From Pelargonium cotyledonis (lineage: Eukaryota; Streptophyta; Magnoliopsida; Geraniales; Geraniaceae), in the NCBI GenBank assembly GCA_036897625.1, contig JAYMTA010000103.1, positions 1 to 41,425 of the forward strand: a DNA stretch of 41,425 bases. The letters run 5' to 3'. Position 1 is the first letter of the stretch, and every line of letters begins with the position of its first letter. The notes under the pieces are model-generated. The model was not told the DNA's origin. It saw nothing but the letters and a program-made list of their open reading frames with translations, and searched no databases. The translations under genes were made by a program, and so were the position numbers. Below are positions 10,279 to 19,320 of this stretch, one piece after another.

Positions 10279-10790
10279 CTATTTTGTTAACTCGAGAGCT
10301 AACAAAATGTTCGTTAACTGGAACAAGCAGCTAATCTGGATTATTTGTGCATTTCCTGATCGTCGGTGATGATTTTGTTGCGATCTGTCAAATCAGCTTC
10401 CAAATCAAATCACGAAGGGCAGTGGTTTCGGGCAATGAAACCTGAGGCCAAATGAGTCTTATGGACGAGTTGCTGGGTCGCACAGCATAACAACAAGCCA
10501 TTTTTGTGCAGCCAGAGCTATGATTAGGGGTTGGAAGAAGCCTTAATTGAAATTTTGGGATAATCTTCGATTGCCACGTGAAATCCTAACCGATCAAGAG
10601 CATTGCTCCTTCAAATTGATCATGAACACGAATTTCGATTCCGAGCCAAACGGAAACCTCTGATTTGACAATTTTCTTCTTCTTCTTAATCATCGTCCTC
10701 CATTGATTTTCTTCTTCGCTTTCTCTGCAACTGCAAGCGCCTAGCAGTTGATGGAGCTGAGAGAGTGAGAGAACCAACGGACACAGGCAA
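10279..10790 (-). other. Possible first exon of an unidentified - strand transcript
   Basis: Read on the - strand, this stretch follows promoter-like sequence and begins with a purine/pyrimidine-rich leader (AGAGAAAGCGAAGAAGAAAA). It contains several short ORFs, the longest being 37 codons from ATG at 10501-10499 to TGA at 10390-10388 (starts MACCYAVRPSNSS). It ends at a strong donor, AATAG|GTACGTG, with the intron starting at 10278. I could not find a coding second exon before the NAC gene. It may be a non-coding antisense RNA, an alternative leader or the leftover start of a lost gene. Confidence 0.33.
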
Positions 10791-10798
10791 GCGAATAG

Positions 10799-10867
10799 CA
10801 CGTGCCACGAATCATGAACTGTGGGCCAATTCTTTGAGCTGGTGGGTTATGGGCCGAATCAGGCCCA
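10799..10867 (-). promoter_or_regulatory. Promoter-like cluster: G-box plus three site II (TGGGCC) motifs
   Basis: CACGTG at 10799-10804, TGGGCC at 10822-10827 and 10850-10855, and its complement GGCCCA at 10862-10867. Site II elements crowd within about 200 bp upstream of start sites of housekeeping plant genes. The nearest transcript-like sequence is the - strand exon at 10790-10279. The next + strand gene starts 1.2 kb away. Confidence 0.4.
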
Positions 10868-11830
10868 ACTTCATTTTTTATTTCTGGAGCAAATGTTATT
10901 TATTTTTGTTTGAATATTATTTTCCTCCTAAGTTGCCTAAGTATTGTACGAGTTATGAAAACACGAAATGATTATGAACACGTAACACGAATATAATACG
11001 GTTAACATTTTCAATTAAATGTGCCGGGTTAACACGACACCATGTAACACGCTTGTCACAACTCGATTAGAAACAATCTAATTTCATATATTTAATGTAA
11101 CTATGTTAACTAACATACATAAAAACATGTAACAACATGGATATTTAGATTTTTTTTGTGTGTTGGACGTGTCATACACATCACAGTACGAGTCATTAAT
11201 CATGCGTGCACGTTCTCGAGACTCAACACGAACATGATATGATTTACAAAACTAGTGAATCCAAACACATTTATTTCATAGTGCGCTGCGTGTTGATGCA
11301 CAAATTCTCAACTCTAAACAAAACAACAAAGACTTATCTTTGTCAACATTTTGGTTCAATATTGTTTAGAAGATGGATTACAAGTTGAGCGTTTTTCTTT
11401 ATATACGCCACTTATTCTGAATAATACCCTCCGACTACGATCAGATTGTCAAATTGATTAAAACCAGTCCAAAAACTAAACCAAATAAATTGTGAATAGT
11501 CTAGATCGATAAAACTTAAAACTAAAATTACCAATAGAAAAAAATTTCCTTTGGAAAAATTTAAGGAAGAATGATAGGAGCCAAATTGGACAAGACCACA
11601 CTAAATGGTGACAAAATAAATAAACTGGTCGAATTCATTTAGTCTGAATTACACCAGTTCAGTTAGAATCATATTTTCGATACAAATTCAATCTCATCCA
11701 ACCCTAGTCCCTACATACATGTACATGTCTTCATGAACTCGAGTCCCCCCCAATATAAATGCATGTCAAATCTACAAGGCAGAGCCTAGACTCGAACCCG
11801 TGCATCCATAGCTCTATTGCTTATCGCGTG
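10868..11830. other. Intergenic region upstream of the VAMP gene
   Basis: Positions about 10960-11320 carry AACACGA/GTGTTGG words of the hAT-like family, ending near CAAATTCTCAACTCTAA (about 11301-11317). Positions 11400-11690 are plain AT-rich sequence. No coding frame has recognisable similarity. Confidence 0.5.
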
Positions 11831-11850
11831 AAGTGATCGAAATCCAGCAA
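11690..11850 (-). repeat. Possible SINE fragment with a B-box-like sequence
   Basis: On the - strand CACGGGTTCGAGTC (about 11793-11806) matches the Pol III B box that plant SINEs inherit from tRNA, preceded by an A-box-like TAAGCAATAGAGC. It does not fold into a full tRNA: there is no acceptor stem pairing. No clear tail or target duplication was seen. It lies in the VAMP promoter or leader region. Confidence 0.3.
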
Positions 11851-11902
11851 GTAACAAACTTTACTCAACAACCAGCCGTGGACTTGCTGGTGGCGCCACC
11901 AT

Positions 11903-11925
11903 CTCCTCCTCCTCCTCCTCCTCCA
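11903..11925 (+). repeat. (CTC)n microsatellite in the VAMP leader region
   Basis: About seven CTC units located 137 bp before the VAMP start codon. Probably in the 5'UTR or core promoter. Confidence 0.8.
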
Positions 11926-12061
11926 GCTCTGCAACTCCATATCCGTACAAATCTACACCAACACGAGACACTCACAAATCAATCGGTCTCGATCTTGTAT
12001 GGTTCTAGTTTCCGAAGCTCCAGAATCAAATCAAGTCAAGTTTTGATTTGAATTTCTTCAC

Positions 12062-15000
12062 ATGGCGATTCTCTACGCGGTGGTGGCTAGGGGCACGGTG
12101 GTGCTGGCCGAGTTCAGCGCCGTCACCGGGAACACCGGCGCCGTGGCCCGGCGGATCTTGGAGAAGCTGCCGGCCGAGGCCGATTCCAGGCTCTGTTTCT
12201 CGCAGGATCGGTACATCTTCCACATACTCAGATCCGATGGCCTCACCTTCCTCTGCATGGCCAACGACACCTTTGGCAGTGCGTTTTGATCTCTCTTCGT
12301 TTTTCCTCTCTATTTTGCAATTCATAGGATAATATGCTATGTTTCTGTATGTGTTGATCACTTGAGTGTTGTGTTTTGGAGTTAGGGTTTGAGAATTTTG
12401 ATTATGAGTTTGATTTTGGTATTTGAATTCAGATGAAATTATGCTAAAATGAATGTTGAAACAAGGATTGGATCGAAATTGAATGACTTCTGGTGCTGCT
12501 GTGTTTTAGTTAAATTTTGCTTATGAAGTAGCTAGAACCAAATTTTATGACTATTAGGTGCTGTATTGTATAAAAGATGAATTTTTTAGCTCCTGGTCAT
12601 TTTATTCACACACACATCATACATGCTATAAAGAAGATGAAATTTCACTTCCAATCTTGTACTGTTGGTACTACATGATAAACGAGGTTGATTAGAGAGC
12701 TATGATACCACAAAACACATAATTACAGTTTTCAATTTCCATAGTATTTACGCCCCATATGTTCACTTTTATCATCGATTTTAATAGAGAAATTCATTAT
12801 TTCACATCATGTGTTTTGCATATGGCATTCGCTATATCTGAATCTAATATGTTAAAGAAAAATTGGAAAGATGGATGAAGATTTAGTGAAAATGGAATGG
12901 TTAGGGTTCTTTTGAGGTTGTAATAGTAATTTGTGGATTTAAGAGTAGGAAAATGCTATGTGCTAAGCATATAATGGGAGAGAATGAATTTATCCTTTAA
13001 AATGTATTATTTACAACCGTAGTGAAAACATATGGGGTATACTTGTTATGGAAATGGAAAAGTGTAGTTCTGTGATTTGGGACATCGTAGTTGGGTAGTA
13101 ATTTGTAATTATCCCTATGGATATGTATAATGATTGCTTGATAGAGCTGATCTCCCTATGAAATTCATATTTTTGTTTTTTCTTATTCTGTAACTAGACT
13201 TTACAATTTATCATTTTGTGCCTTGAACTAGGGAGAATTCCTTTTTCATATTTGGAGGATGTTCACATGAGGTTCATGAAGAACTATGGCAGGGTGGCGA
13301 ACTATGCACCTGCTTATGCTATGAATGATGAATTCTCTAGGGTTTTGCATCAACAAATGGAATTTTTCTCTAGCAATCCCAGTGCAGATACTCTCAATCG
13401 TGTGAAAGGTGAAGTTGGCGAGGTAAATAACTTATCCCGTGCTTTTGCGTTCTAGTCTCTTCCTTTTCTCTGCACCTAGCTTGTTTCAATGCATACTTAA
13501 AATTTCCATTTGTTTCTTTCATTTTTCCTTGCAATTATACACCAGATATGTATGTCATGTCCCAGGTAATCTAAACTAGTTGTCTGTATATCATGTCTGT
13601 TATTTGTGGTTGATGTCTTGACGATCTAAATCCTTTGCCAATATTAACTATTCAATAAGTGTAGAGGACAAGTTATAAGTTCAAAATCTTTTACTGTTTA
13701 CAAGTAAGATCCTATGCTGAAAGGCAGCCTCTGGCATTTAAGTTTCTTTCCTGAAGAATCAACAATGTATGTAACTATGTATGTCCTCACTTCTCTAGTC
13801 TAGCGTAGGTTTTTGTTTATCTCTTTAAGGCGGATACCAATTCACACTGTTGTCGCACATAATCTGTTGTCAAGTATTGGGTTTCTTCATGATACGTTTG
13901 TAGATGTACTACGTGTGATCTTAGTGGTGTTCTTTATTTTCTGGAGTTTTAGAGCTTGCCATAGAGTTGGTTCTCAATGATTTGCTGCATTACAACTGAT
14001 CTAGGACTGTGGAGGATTCATCATTGTTTTGTTTTCTCTGTAGCTCTTGCAAAGTTTTTTTGCTTTGTCTATTTATTTCTTAGTCGCGTTTTATTCTCAT
14101 AAATGCTAGAATGTGATATTCAGATACGCACTATAATGGTGGACAACATTGAGAAAATATTGGAGAGAGGTGACCGGATTGAGCTCCTTGTTGATAAAAC
14201 TGCAACTATGCAAGACGGTGCATTTCATTTTAAAAAACAGTCTAAGCGCCTTCGTCGAGCTCTTTGGATGAAGAATGCCAAACTCTTGTAAGTGCCACTA
14301 TAATCTTATTTATCTTTTAGAAAATACATGAATGCGATCTGAACAAATCATAATAATCAGAAAAAGAGAAGGCGTGTAAAGTAAAAAAAAAAAATACTAA
14401 CAAGGAAATGATCATCATCATTGGGGCAAAATGTCCTATAAATCTACCATGAGGACTTTCTCCTAAACTACAAATTGGCCCTGCTATTTCCTTGTTCACC
14501 TTTTAGGGAGATACATGAATGTGATTAGATCAAATATGTAGTAATCAGAAAAAGAGTTGTCATATGAAGTGAAAAAAGAAGTGAACAAGGAAATGATCAT
14601 CATTGGGGCGAAATGTCTTATAAATCTACTACGAGGACTTTCTCCAAAACTACAAATTGGTCCTGCTATTCTTGGTCATCATCGCTATAATTCGTGAACT
14701 GATCACACATATCCCGTGTCGTAAGTTTAATTTTGACACATTGCACATTGAATAAGATTATTTCATAGATTGAAACTTGATTTACGTTCTTGATTGTAGA
14801 CATAAGCAATCTTAAAATAATCTAAAATTAGTTACGGTTTATGTCGTTCCTTTGATTTGTGAGCAGCTAATAGCCTAGTGGCAGTATTCAAATCTAATGC
14901 ACATAACTAATAGTTAGTGGGAATCACTATCCAGTAGCGATTTGTGATCTGGAACAGATGTTTCAAAATGTGGAACACTAGCTTCTAAAACATGAATATT

Positions 15001-15390
15001 GACATTCCAGTTACTATAAGATTCCATTCAACAATAACAATAATTTTTAATTTTGATGGGAAATAACTGAAGCTAATGCTAATAATGGTCCACATGGGTA
15101 CACTTCAAAAGCTAAACCTAGTGCATATATAGACCTTAAAATTGTTGAATATGAGTTTATACTTTTTTAAGAAACATTACCAATTGTATTTGAAAAATGT
15201 TCCACGATTTGGGGTAACATTCTGAAGAAGTCTACTCCTGACGTTCCATGTTCTTGTTTTCGCTTCACGTACTAATTGTACACGGTTTCCTTGTGACAGG
15301 GCCCTATTGACTGGCTTGATTGTTCTATTGCTTTACATTATAATCGCTGCTTGTTGTGGGGGCATCTCTCTACCTTCCTGCCGATCTTGA
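12062..15390 (+). CDS. VAMP71-family R-SNARE (VAMP711/712/713-like)
   Basis: Exons 12062-12278, 13232-13422, 14124-14287 and 15300-15390 give 220 residues, the normal length. Residues 1 to about 110 form the longin domain (MAILYAVVARGTVVLAEF...; FGRRIPFSYLEDVHMRF at 71-87). About 125-185 is the R-SNARE coiled coil with the zero-layer arginine in LERGDRIELL (R151). Residues 191-210 are the single tail-anchor membrane helix, with only about ten residues after it. VAMP71 proteins sit on the vacuole membrane and late endosomes and drive fusion to the vacuole as part of SNARE bundles; they also act in salt and ABA responses. The acceptors and donors are all GT-AG and the phases agree (1, 0, 2). 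A CTC-repeat leader (about 11905-11925) precedes the gene. Intron 3 holds a tandem duplication. Confidence 0.93.
14315..14683 (+). repeat. Tandem duplication in VAMP intron 3, about 185 bp per copy
   Basis: Copy 1 runs about 14315-14500 and copy 2 about 14501-14683. Shared words in order are TTTTAG, ATACATGAATG, AATCAGAAAAAGAG, ACAAGGAAATGATCATCAT, TTGGGGC, ATAAATCTAC, GAGGACTTTCTCC and ACTACAAATTGG. It starts 28 bp after the exon 3 donor. Confidence 0.85.
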
Positions 15391-16400
15391 GATGATCTAT
15401 ATGTGTCTGTTCATATTCGAAGATCATTAAGGTATGTTTCGTGACGTTATATCTCTATCTCCGCAAGGCTCAGGATTGTCCGTAGATTCTCTTGCTTGCT
15501 GCACTTGGTTTGAGTGATTGGTATCGATATCTAAGGAGCTTGATGAGTTGCTGTCACTTTGTGTTTATCATTTGTTGTCAGTGATCAGATTCTGGTTTTT
15601 GTAATTCTATTATGACATTTTCTTCCACACAACTGTCAACTTGAATGAAAATTGGATTTGGAGTTATTTTAAATTCATCTCAGAAGTTATGTTTTCTCTT
15701 AAATAGCACACAAAATAGAATTGGAATAATTTTTCACGATAGATATGTGAATCGGTTGGGGAACCGGCCAACCGGCATATTTCCATGACATAAACCGCGA
15801 CCCGTAGCTCGTATCTCTTGCAGACTGGGTTGACATATGATTTGCATATAAAGGAAAAATATATGATGCTCGAATATTTGAAAAAAAATCGAAAAGTGTG
15901 TTTTCGTGGCATGAAAAACAAAGGGAGCGCATGACTTTTTGCATCTACATTAGTTGCAAACATTGATAGACATGTCAACTTTGTCAAATATGCGTAATTA
16001 ACCCACTAAAAACGTGAGTCAACGGTTAAGAAATTGTTCCATTGTGATCAAAGGTCTCGAGTTTTAGAAAATGCATGGCGTGGTAGAACGGCTTTCAACC
16101 GCGAATTAAATTAAATACGGATTCAAAATAAAATAACATTTTCCTTTTAAGAAAGTGCCGTGTATTGATGGGTTTGGCGCCAAAGTATTCATTTTTTTAA
16201 AATTTTTATTTCCTTATCTACTCTGCTACAAATCAACGTCATATCCTATGATGCTCTCCCATAAACAAAAAAGTTGGTACTTGGTCCCACGTATCAAACT
16301 CTTCTCTTGTCTCAACACGAAAGCCAATAATGGAAGCCACTGCCAAACAGTTGGGCACTTCGCTTGTTGCTTTCTTTGCTCATTTTGATACTGTGGTTAC

Positions 16401-16401
<1 letters not shown>
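15391..16401. other. Intergenic region between VAMP and lycopene cyclase
   Basis: The first about 250 bp are the VAMP 3'UTR. Around 16005-16100 a SINE-head-like string occurs (CAACGGTTAAGAAATTG, then GTGATCAAAGGTCTCGAG, resembling A and B boxes) without a clear tail or target duplication. Otherwise there is only AT-rich non-coding sequence. The open frames here have no similarity. Confidence 0.5.

Positions 16402-16439
<38 letters not shown>
16402..16439 (+). repeat. (GA)n microsatellite in the lycopene cyclase promoter or leader
   Basis: About nineteen GA units just before the duplicated leader segment. GA/CT tracts of this kind are binding sites for plant BPC GAGA-factors, which is general knowledge and not shown here. 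Confidence 0.9.
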
Positions 16440-16441
<2 letters not shown>

Positions 16442-16442
16442 G

Positions 16443-16578
16443 GTGTCAAAATAGCTATAATAGCATCATTTTCTTCGTCTTCTCTCTCTGCTAATTCCGA
16501 TCCCTGAGAGAGTGTGTGTCAAAATAGCTATAATAGCATCATTTTCTTCGTCTTCTCTCTCTGCTAATTCCGATCCCT
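16443..16578 (+). repeat. 73-bp-period tandem duplication in the lycopene cyclase leader
   Basis: Two copies of 63 identical bases (16443-16505 and 16516-16578, starting GTGTCAAAATAGCTATAATA and ending ATTCCGATCCCT) are separated by 10 bp of GAGAGAGTGT. They lie 125-260 bp before the start codon, so the promoter or the 5'UTR start site may be doubled. The perfect identity means it is recent, or an assembly artefact. Confidence 0.9.
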
Positions 16579-16702
16579 CTTTGTCCGTATCCGCCATAGC
16601 TCTCTCTTATTTCTATAGCTTTAGCTCCAATGGGTTCTCTTTGAAATTTCTATTTTCTTTACTCTGTCGCTTCAGATCTCGCTACCTCTAGCTATTGCTC
16701 TA

Positions 16703-18178
16703 ATGGGTTCTCTTCTCCGATCAAGAACTTGCCCTCTTCTCTTCGCTCCACCCTCCCGAACCCAACCCAGAACCCATTTTCGGTCTCGTCCCCAGAACAA
16801 AACCCATCATTGGATTCGAGCTCGAAGCAGCAAATTCGAAAGCTTTCTGGATTTGAAATCGGAGGCGAAACCGGAGTTTCTGGACTTCGATCTGAGCCTG
16901 CTCGACCCAGCGGACCGGTCTCGCTTCGATGTTGTCGTCATCGGCGCCGGCCCGGCCGGCCTCCGTCTCGCAGACCAGGTGGCCCGGTACGGGATCAGGG
17001 TATGTTGTATCGATCCTTCTCCGATTTCTATGTGGCCTAACAATTATGGTGTTTGGGTCGATGAGTTTGAGAGCATGGAGCTTGAGGACTGTTTGGACAA
17101 AACTTGGCCTATGGCTTGTGTTTATATTGATGAACACAAAACCAAGTTTCTCGATCGTCCTTATGGTCGTGTCGATAGGAAACTTCTCAAGACCAAATTG
17201 GTTGAGAGATGTGTCAACAATGGAGTTAAGTTTCATAAAGCTAAGGTTTGGAAATTGGAGCATAAGGAGTTTGAGTCATTGGTAAAATGCGATGATGGGA
17301 GTGAGCTCAAGGCGAGCTTGGTGGTGGATGCGAGTGGCTTTGCGAGTACTTTTACTGAATACGATAAGAAAAGGAACCATGGGTATCAGATTGCTCATGG
17401 TCTTTTAGCAGAAGTTGAGGAACATCCGTTCGATTTGGACAAGATGGTTCTCATGGATTGGAGAGATACCCATATGGGGAACGAGCCTTATTTGCGCGAA
17501 AACAATGTAAAAACCCCTACTTTTTTGTATGTAATGCCTTTTGATTCGAACTTGATATTCCTAGAGGAGACCTCGTTGGTTAGTCGCCCCGTGTTGTCCT
17601 ACAGGGAGGTGAAGAAGAGGATGGTTGCGAGGTTGAGGCATTTGGGGATCCGAGTGAAGAGGGTTTTGGAGGACGAGAAGTGTTTGATTCCAATGGGAGG
17701 GCCGTTGCCGCGGATCCCACAAAACGTTATGGCTATTGGCGGGACTGCGGGTTTGGTTCATCCTTCAACTGGGTACTCCGTGGCTCGGACTCTTGCTTTG
17801 GTCCCTCTCGTGGCAGCAACGATCGCTGAGTGCCTTGGCTCGACTAGGATGATCCGAGGGAAGCCAATGTATCAGAGGATGTGGAACGGGATGTGGCCGG
17901 TTGAGAGGAGGCTTGAGAGGGAGTTTTACACTTTTGGTATGGAGACGCTTTTGAAGCTTGATCTTAATGGGACTCGAAGGTTTTTTGACGCTTTCTTCGA
18001 TTTGGATCCTTACTACTGGCACGGCTTTTTGTCAACGAGGCTGTCTCTAAGGGAGCTTGGTGTGCTCAGCCTGTCTCTTTTCGGGCATGCCTCGAATCCT
18101 TCGAAGCTCGACATTGTTACCAAGTGTCCAGCTCCATTGGTGAAAATGGTTGGTAATTTGGCTCTTGAAGCCATTTGA
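16703..18178 (+). CDS. Lycopene beta-cyclase, chromoplast/CCS type (CYC-B, neoxanthin synthase-like)
   Basis: Single exon, 491 residues. Residues 1 to about 45, rich in Ser, Arg and Thr, are a chloroplast transit peptide. The Rossmann dinucleotide site VVVIGAGPAGLRLADQVARY begins near residue 77. MWPNNYGVWVDEFE (110-123) and the catalytic FLEETSL (286-292) are intact, as are the DRPYGRV, MDWRDTH and HPSTGY cyclase motifs. The enzyme closes beta rings on lycopene to make beta-carotene in plastids, with FAD/NAD(P)H as bound cofactor. Sequence features such as DPSPISMWPNNYG, RPVLSYREVKKRM, PRIPQNVMAIGG and TRMIRG place it with the capsanthin/capsorubin synthase-like and tomato CYC-B branch, not the leaf LCYB branch. 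The lack of introns fits. Whether it cyclises lycopene or opens epoxides cannot be told from sequence. Confidence 0.93.
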   Translation: MGSLLRSRTCPLLFAPPSRTQPRTHFRSRPQNKTHHWIRARSSKFESFLDLKSEAKPEFLDFDLSLLDPADRSRFDVVVIGAGPAGLRLADQVARYGIRVCCIDPSPISMWPNNYGVWVDEFESMELEDCLDKTWPMACVYIDEHKTKFLDRPYGRVDRKLLKTKLVERCVNNGVKFHKAKVWKLEHKEFESLVKCDDGSELKASLVVDASGFASTFTEYDKKRNHGYQIAHGLLAEVEEHPFDLDKMVLMDWRDTHMGNEPYLRENNVKTPTFLYVMPFDSNLIFLEETSLVSRPVLSYREVKKRMVARLRHLGIRVKRVLEDEKCLIPMGGPLPRIPQNVMAIGGTAGLVHPSTGYSVARTLALVPLVAATIAECLGSTRMIRGKPMYQRMWNGMWPVERRLEREFYTFGMETLLKLDLNGTRRFFDAFFDLDPYYWHGFLSTRLSLRELGVLSLSLFGHASNPSKLDIVTKCPAPLVKMVGNLALEAI

Positions 18179-18265
18179 AATATGATGTGGGAGGTTTATG
18201 CTCATTGCAGGTTTGGTTTTGCCTGTTAGAAACATCATGTGTGCAGTCTAAATTATAGCATATTC

Positions 18266-18271
18266 AATAAA
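18266..18271 (+). terminator. Polyadenylation signal AATAAA of the lycopene cyclase gene
   Basis: A canonical hexamer 88 bp after the stop codon, in AT-rich sequence. Plant signals are loose, so this is suggestive only. Confidence 0.45.
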
Positions 18272-18344
18272 AATGTTGGCAAATATGCTTGAAATTTGGA
18301 CAGAACATGTAAGGGGAATTTGGGATTTGAGTATGGTATAGGTA

Positions 18345-18545
18345 GAGTTGGCAAATTTTTGGTAGGGGTCGGGTCGGGTAAATTTTGGGTAGGGGTCGCG
18401 CCGGGTTGTTAACCCTGACCCAACCCTAAAGTGATTTCAGACATAAAATATATTGAATGTGTGGGTGTACCTGAACCGGAAGTTAATCGGGTCGGTAAAA
18501 GAATGGTTGGGTGTCGGGCGCACGCGAGTTCAGGTCCATAATATA
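18345..18545. mobile_element. hAT-like GGGTCGGG-rich element
   Basis: Left end TAGAGTTGGCAAATTTT matches the terminal consensus of the dispersed family in this window. The interior is composed of GGGTCGGG and CCCTGACCC words in both senses. The right end is unclear (near 18535-18545). Confidence 0.45.
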
Positions 18546-19320
18546 TAGTGAAGTTTGATAGAAGTTCATGATTCTTGTTTGAGTTGTCTACTTACCAGCA
18601 ACTCCCGTTTATAACCATACTGACGGGTATTAGTCTATCATATAAAAAGAACGACGGCTTAATGTTTGATTAAACTAATTGTAAGCTTTATCTTGTTCTT
18701 CTCAAATACTTAAGTTTTTAAAAACTATCAGAGAGCAACTAACCCTTTGCAACTCTCACATCTACTTCTGGACAAACGATTCAACGCTCTTTGTTCTTTT
18801 GAAATATCAAGTTCGAACATTCCTTAATTAATTATTGTTATTGTTCATACTAAAATAATATCATTTGATCACAAGAAATATTGTTTATCTCCAAATGTGT
18901 GTATGTACGTTTTTACCCTTCAAAATAGATTTTAGTTGTTTTAAAAAGTTTCTATTTCTCCCTCTTTAAGAAAAAAAAAAAAAAAAAAAAAAGTTTCTAC
19001 TTCACTCGATTTAAGACGTAACGTTACACCTAAAAAAGTGAAATAAGAAAGGTACGACGACGTTTCATCTTCCAAGACAAAAAAGAGAGAGGGTATATAT
19101 ATGGAAAGTAGTAATAAATTAAAATAAATAAATTTCATAGCTGGAGCAATCTATCTCTGGACCAACATAAACAACAAGCACAAGCAAAAGCAATTTTCGT
19201 TTCATCGAACACCTGATGTGCACAATTTTCACAGATTCGCTTCTTCTCTGTGCGCTTTGAGCTTGCTTGGAGCTGCTGCTACACAGGAACTAGGGTTTTA
19301 GCTTCGTACTTGAGTCTCCG

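Larger units (their letters stand above)
18179..19320. other. Lycopene cyclase 3'UTR, repeats and ELM1 promoter
   Basis: A polyadenylation signal AATAAA at 18266-18271 lies 88 bp after the stop codon. Positions about 18345-18545 (AGAGTTGGCAAATTTTTGG, then many GGGTCGGG words) are another hAT-like non-autonomous element, coordinates approximate. A poly-A tract is at 18969-18991. The ELM1 leader follows with TATATATA near 19095, a telo-box TAGGGTTT at 19291-19298 and a 14-codon upstream ORF at 19215-19259. Confidence 0.55.

Noticed and set aside
10586..10801. 71-codon - strand frame as a protein gene
   Set aside because: No ATG at its start, low-complexity lysine run and no similarity; treated instead as possible leader sequence.
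11780..11850. Possible tRNA gene on the - strand
   Set aside because: Only the B-box-like string is present; acceptor and anticodon stems do not pair, so a SINE fragment fits better.
12026..12361. 111-codon - strand open frame and overlapping + strand frame at VAMP exon 1
   Set aside because: Shadow frames of the GC-rich first exon of the R-SNARE.
16721..17263. 180-codon - strand open frame inside the lycopene cyclase
   Set aside because: It is fully antisense to a well-supported conserved gene and has no family similarity; the long frame follows from GC-rich codon use on the + strand.
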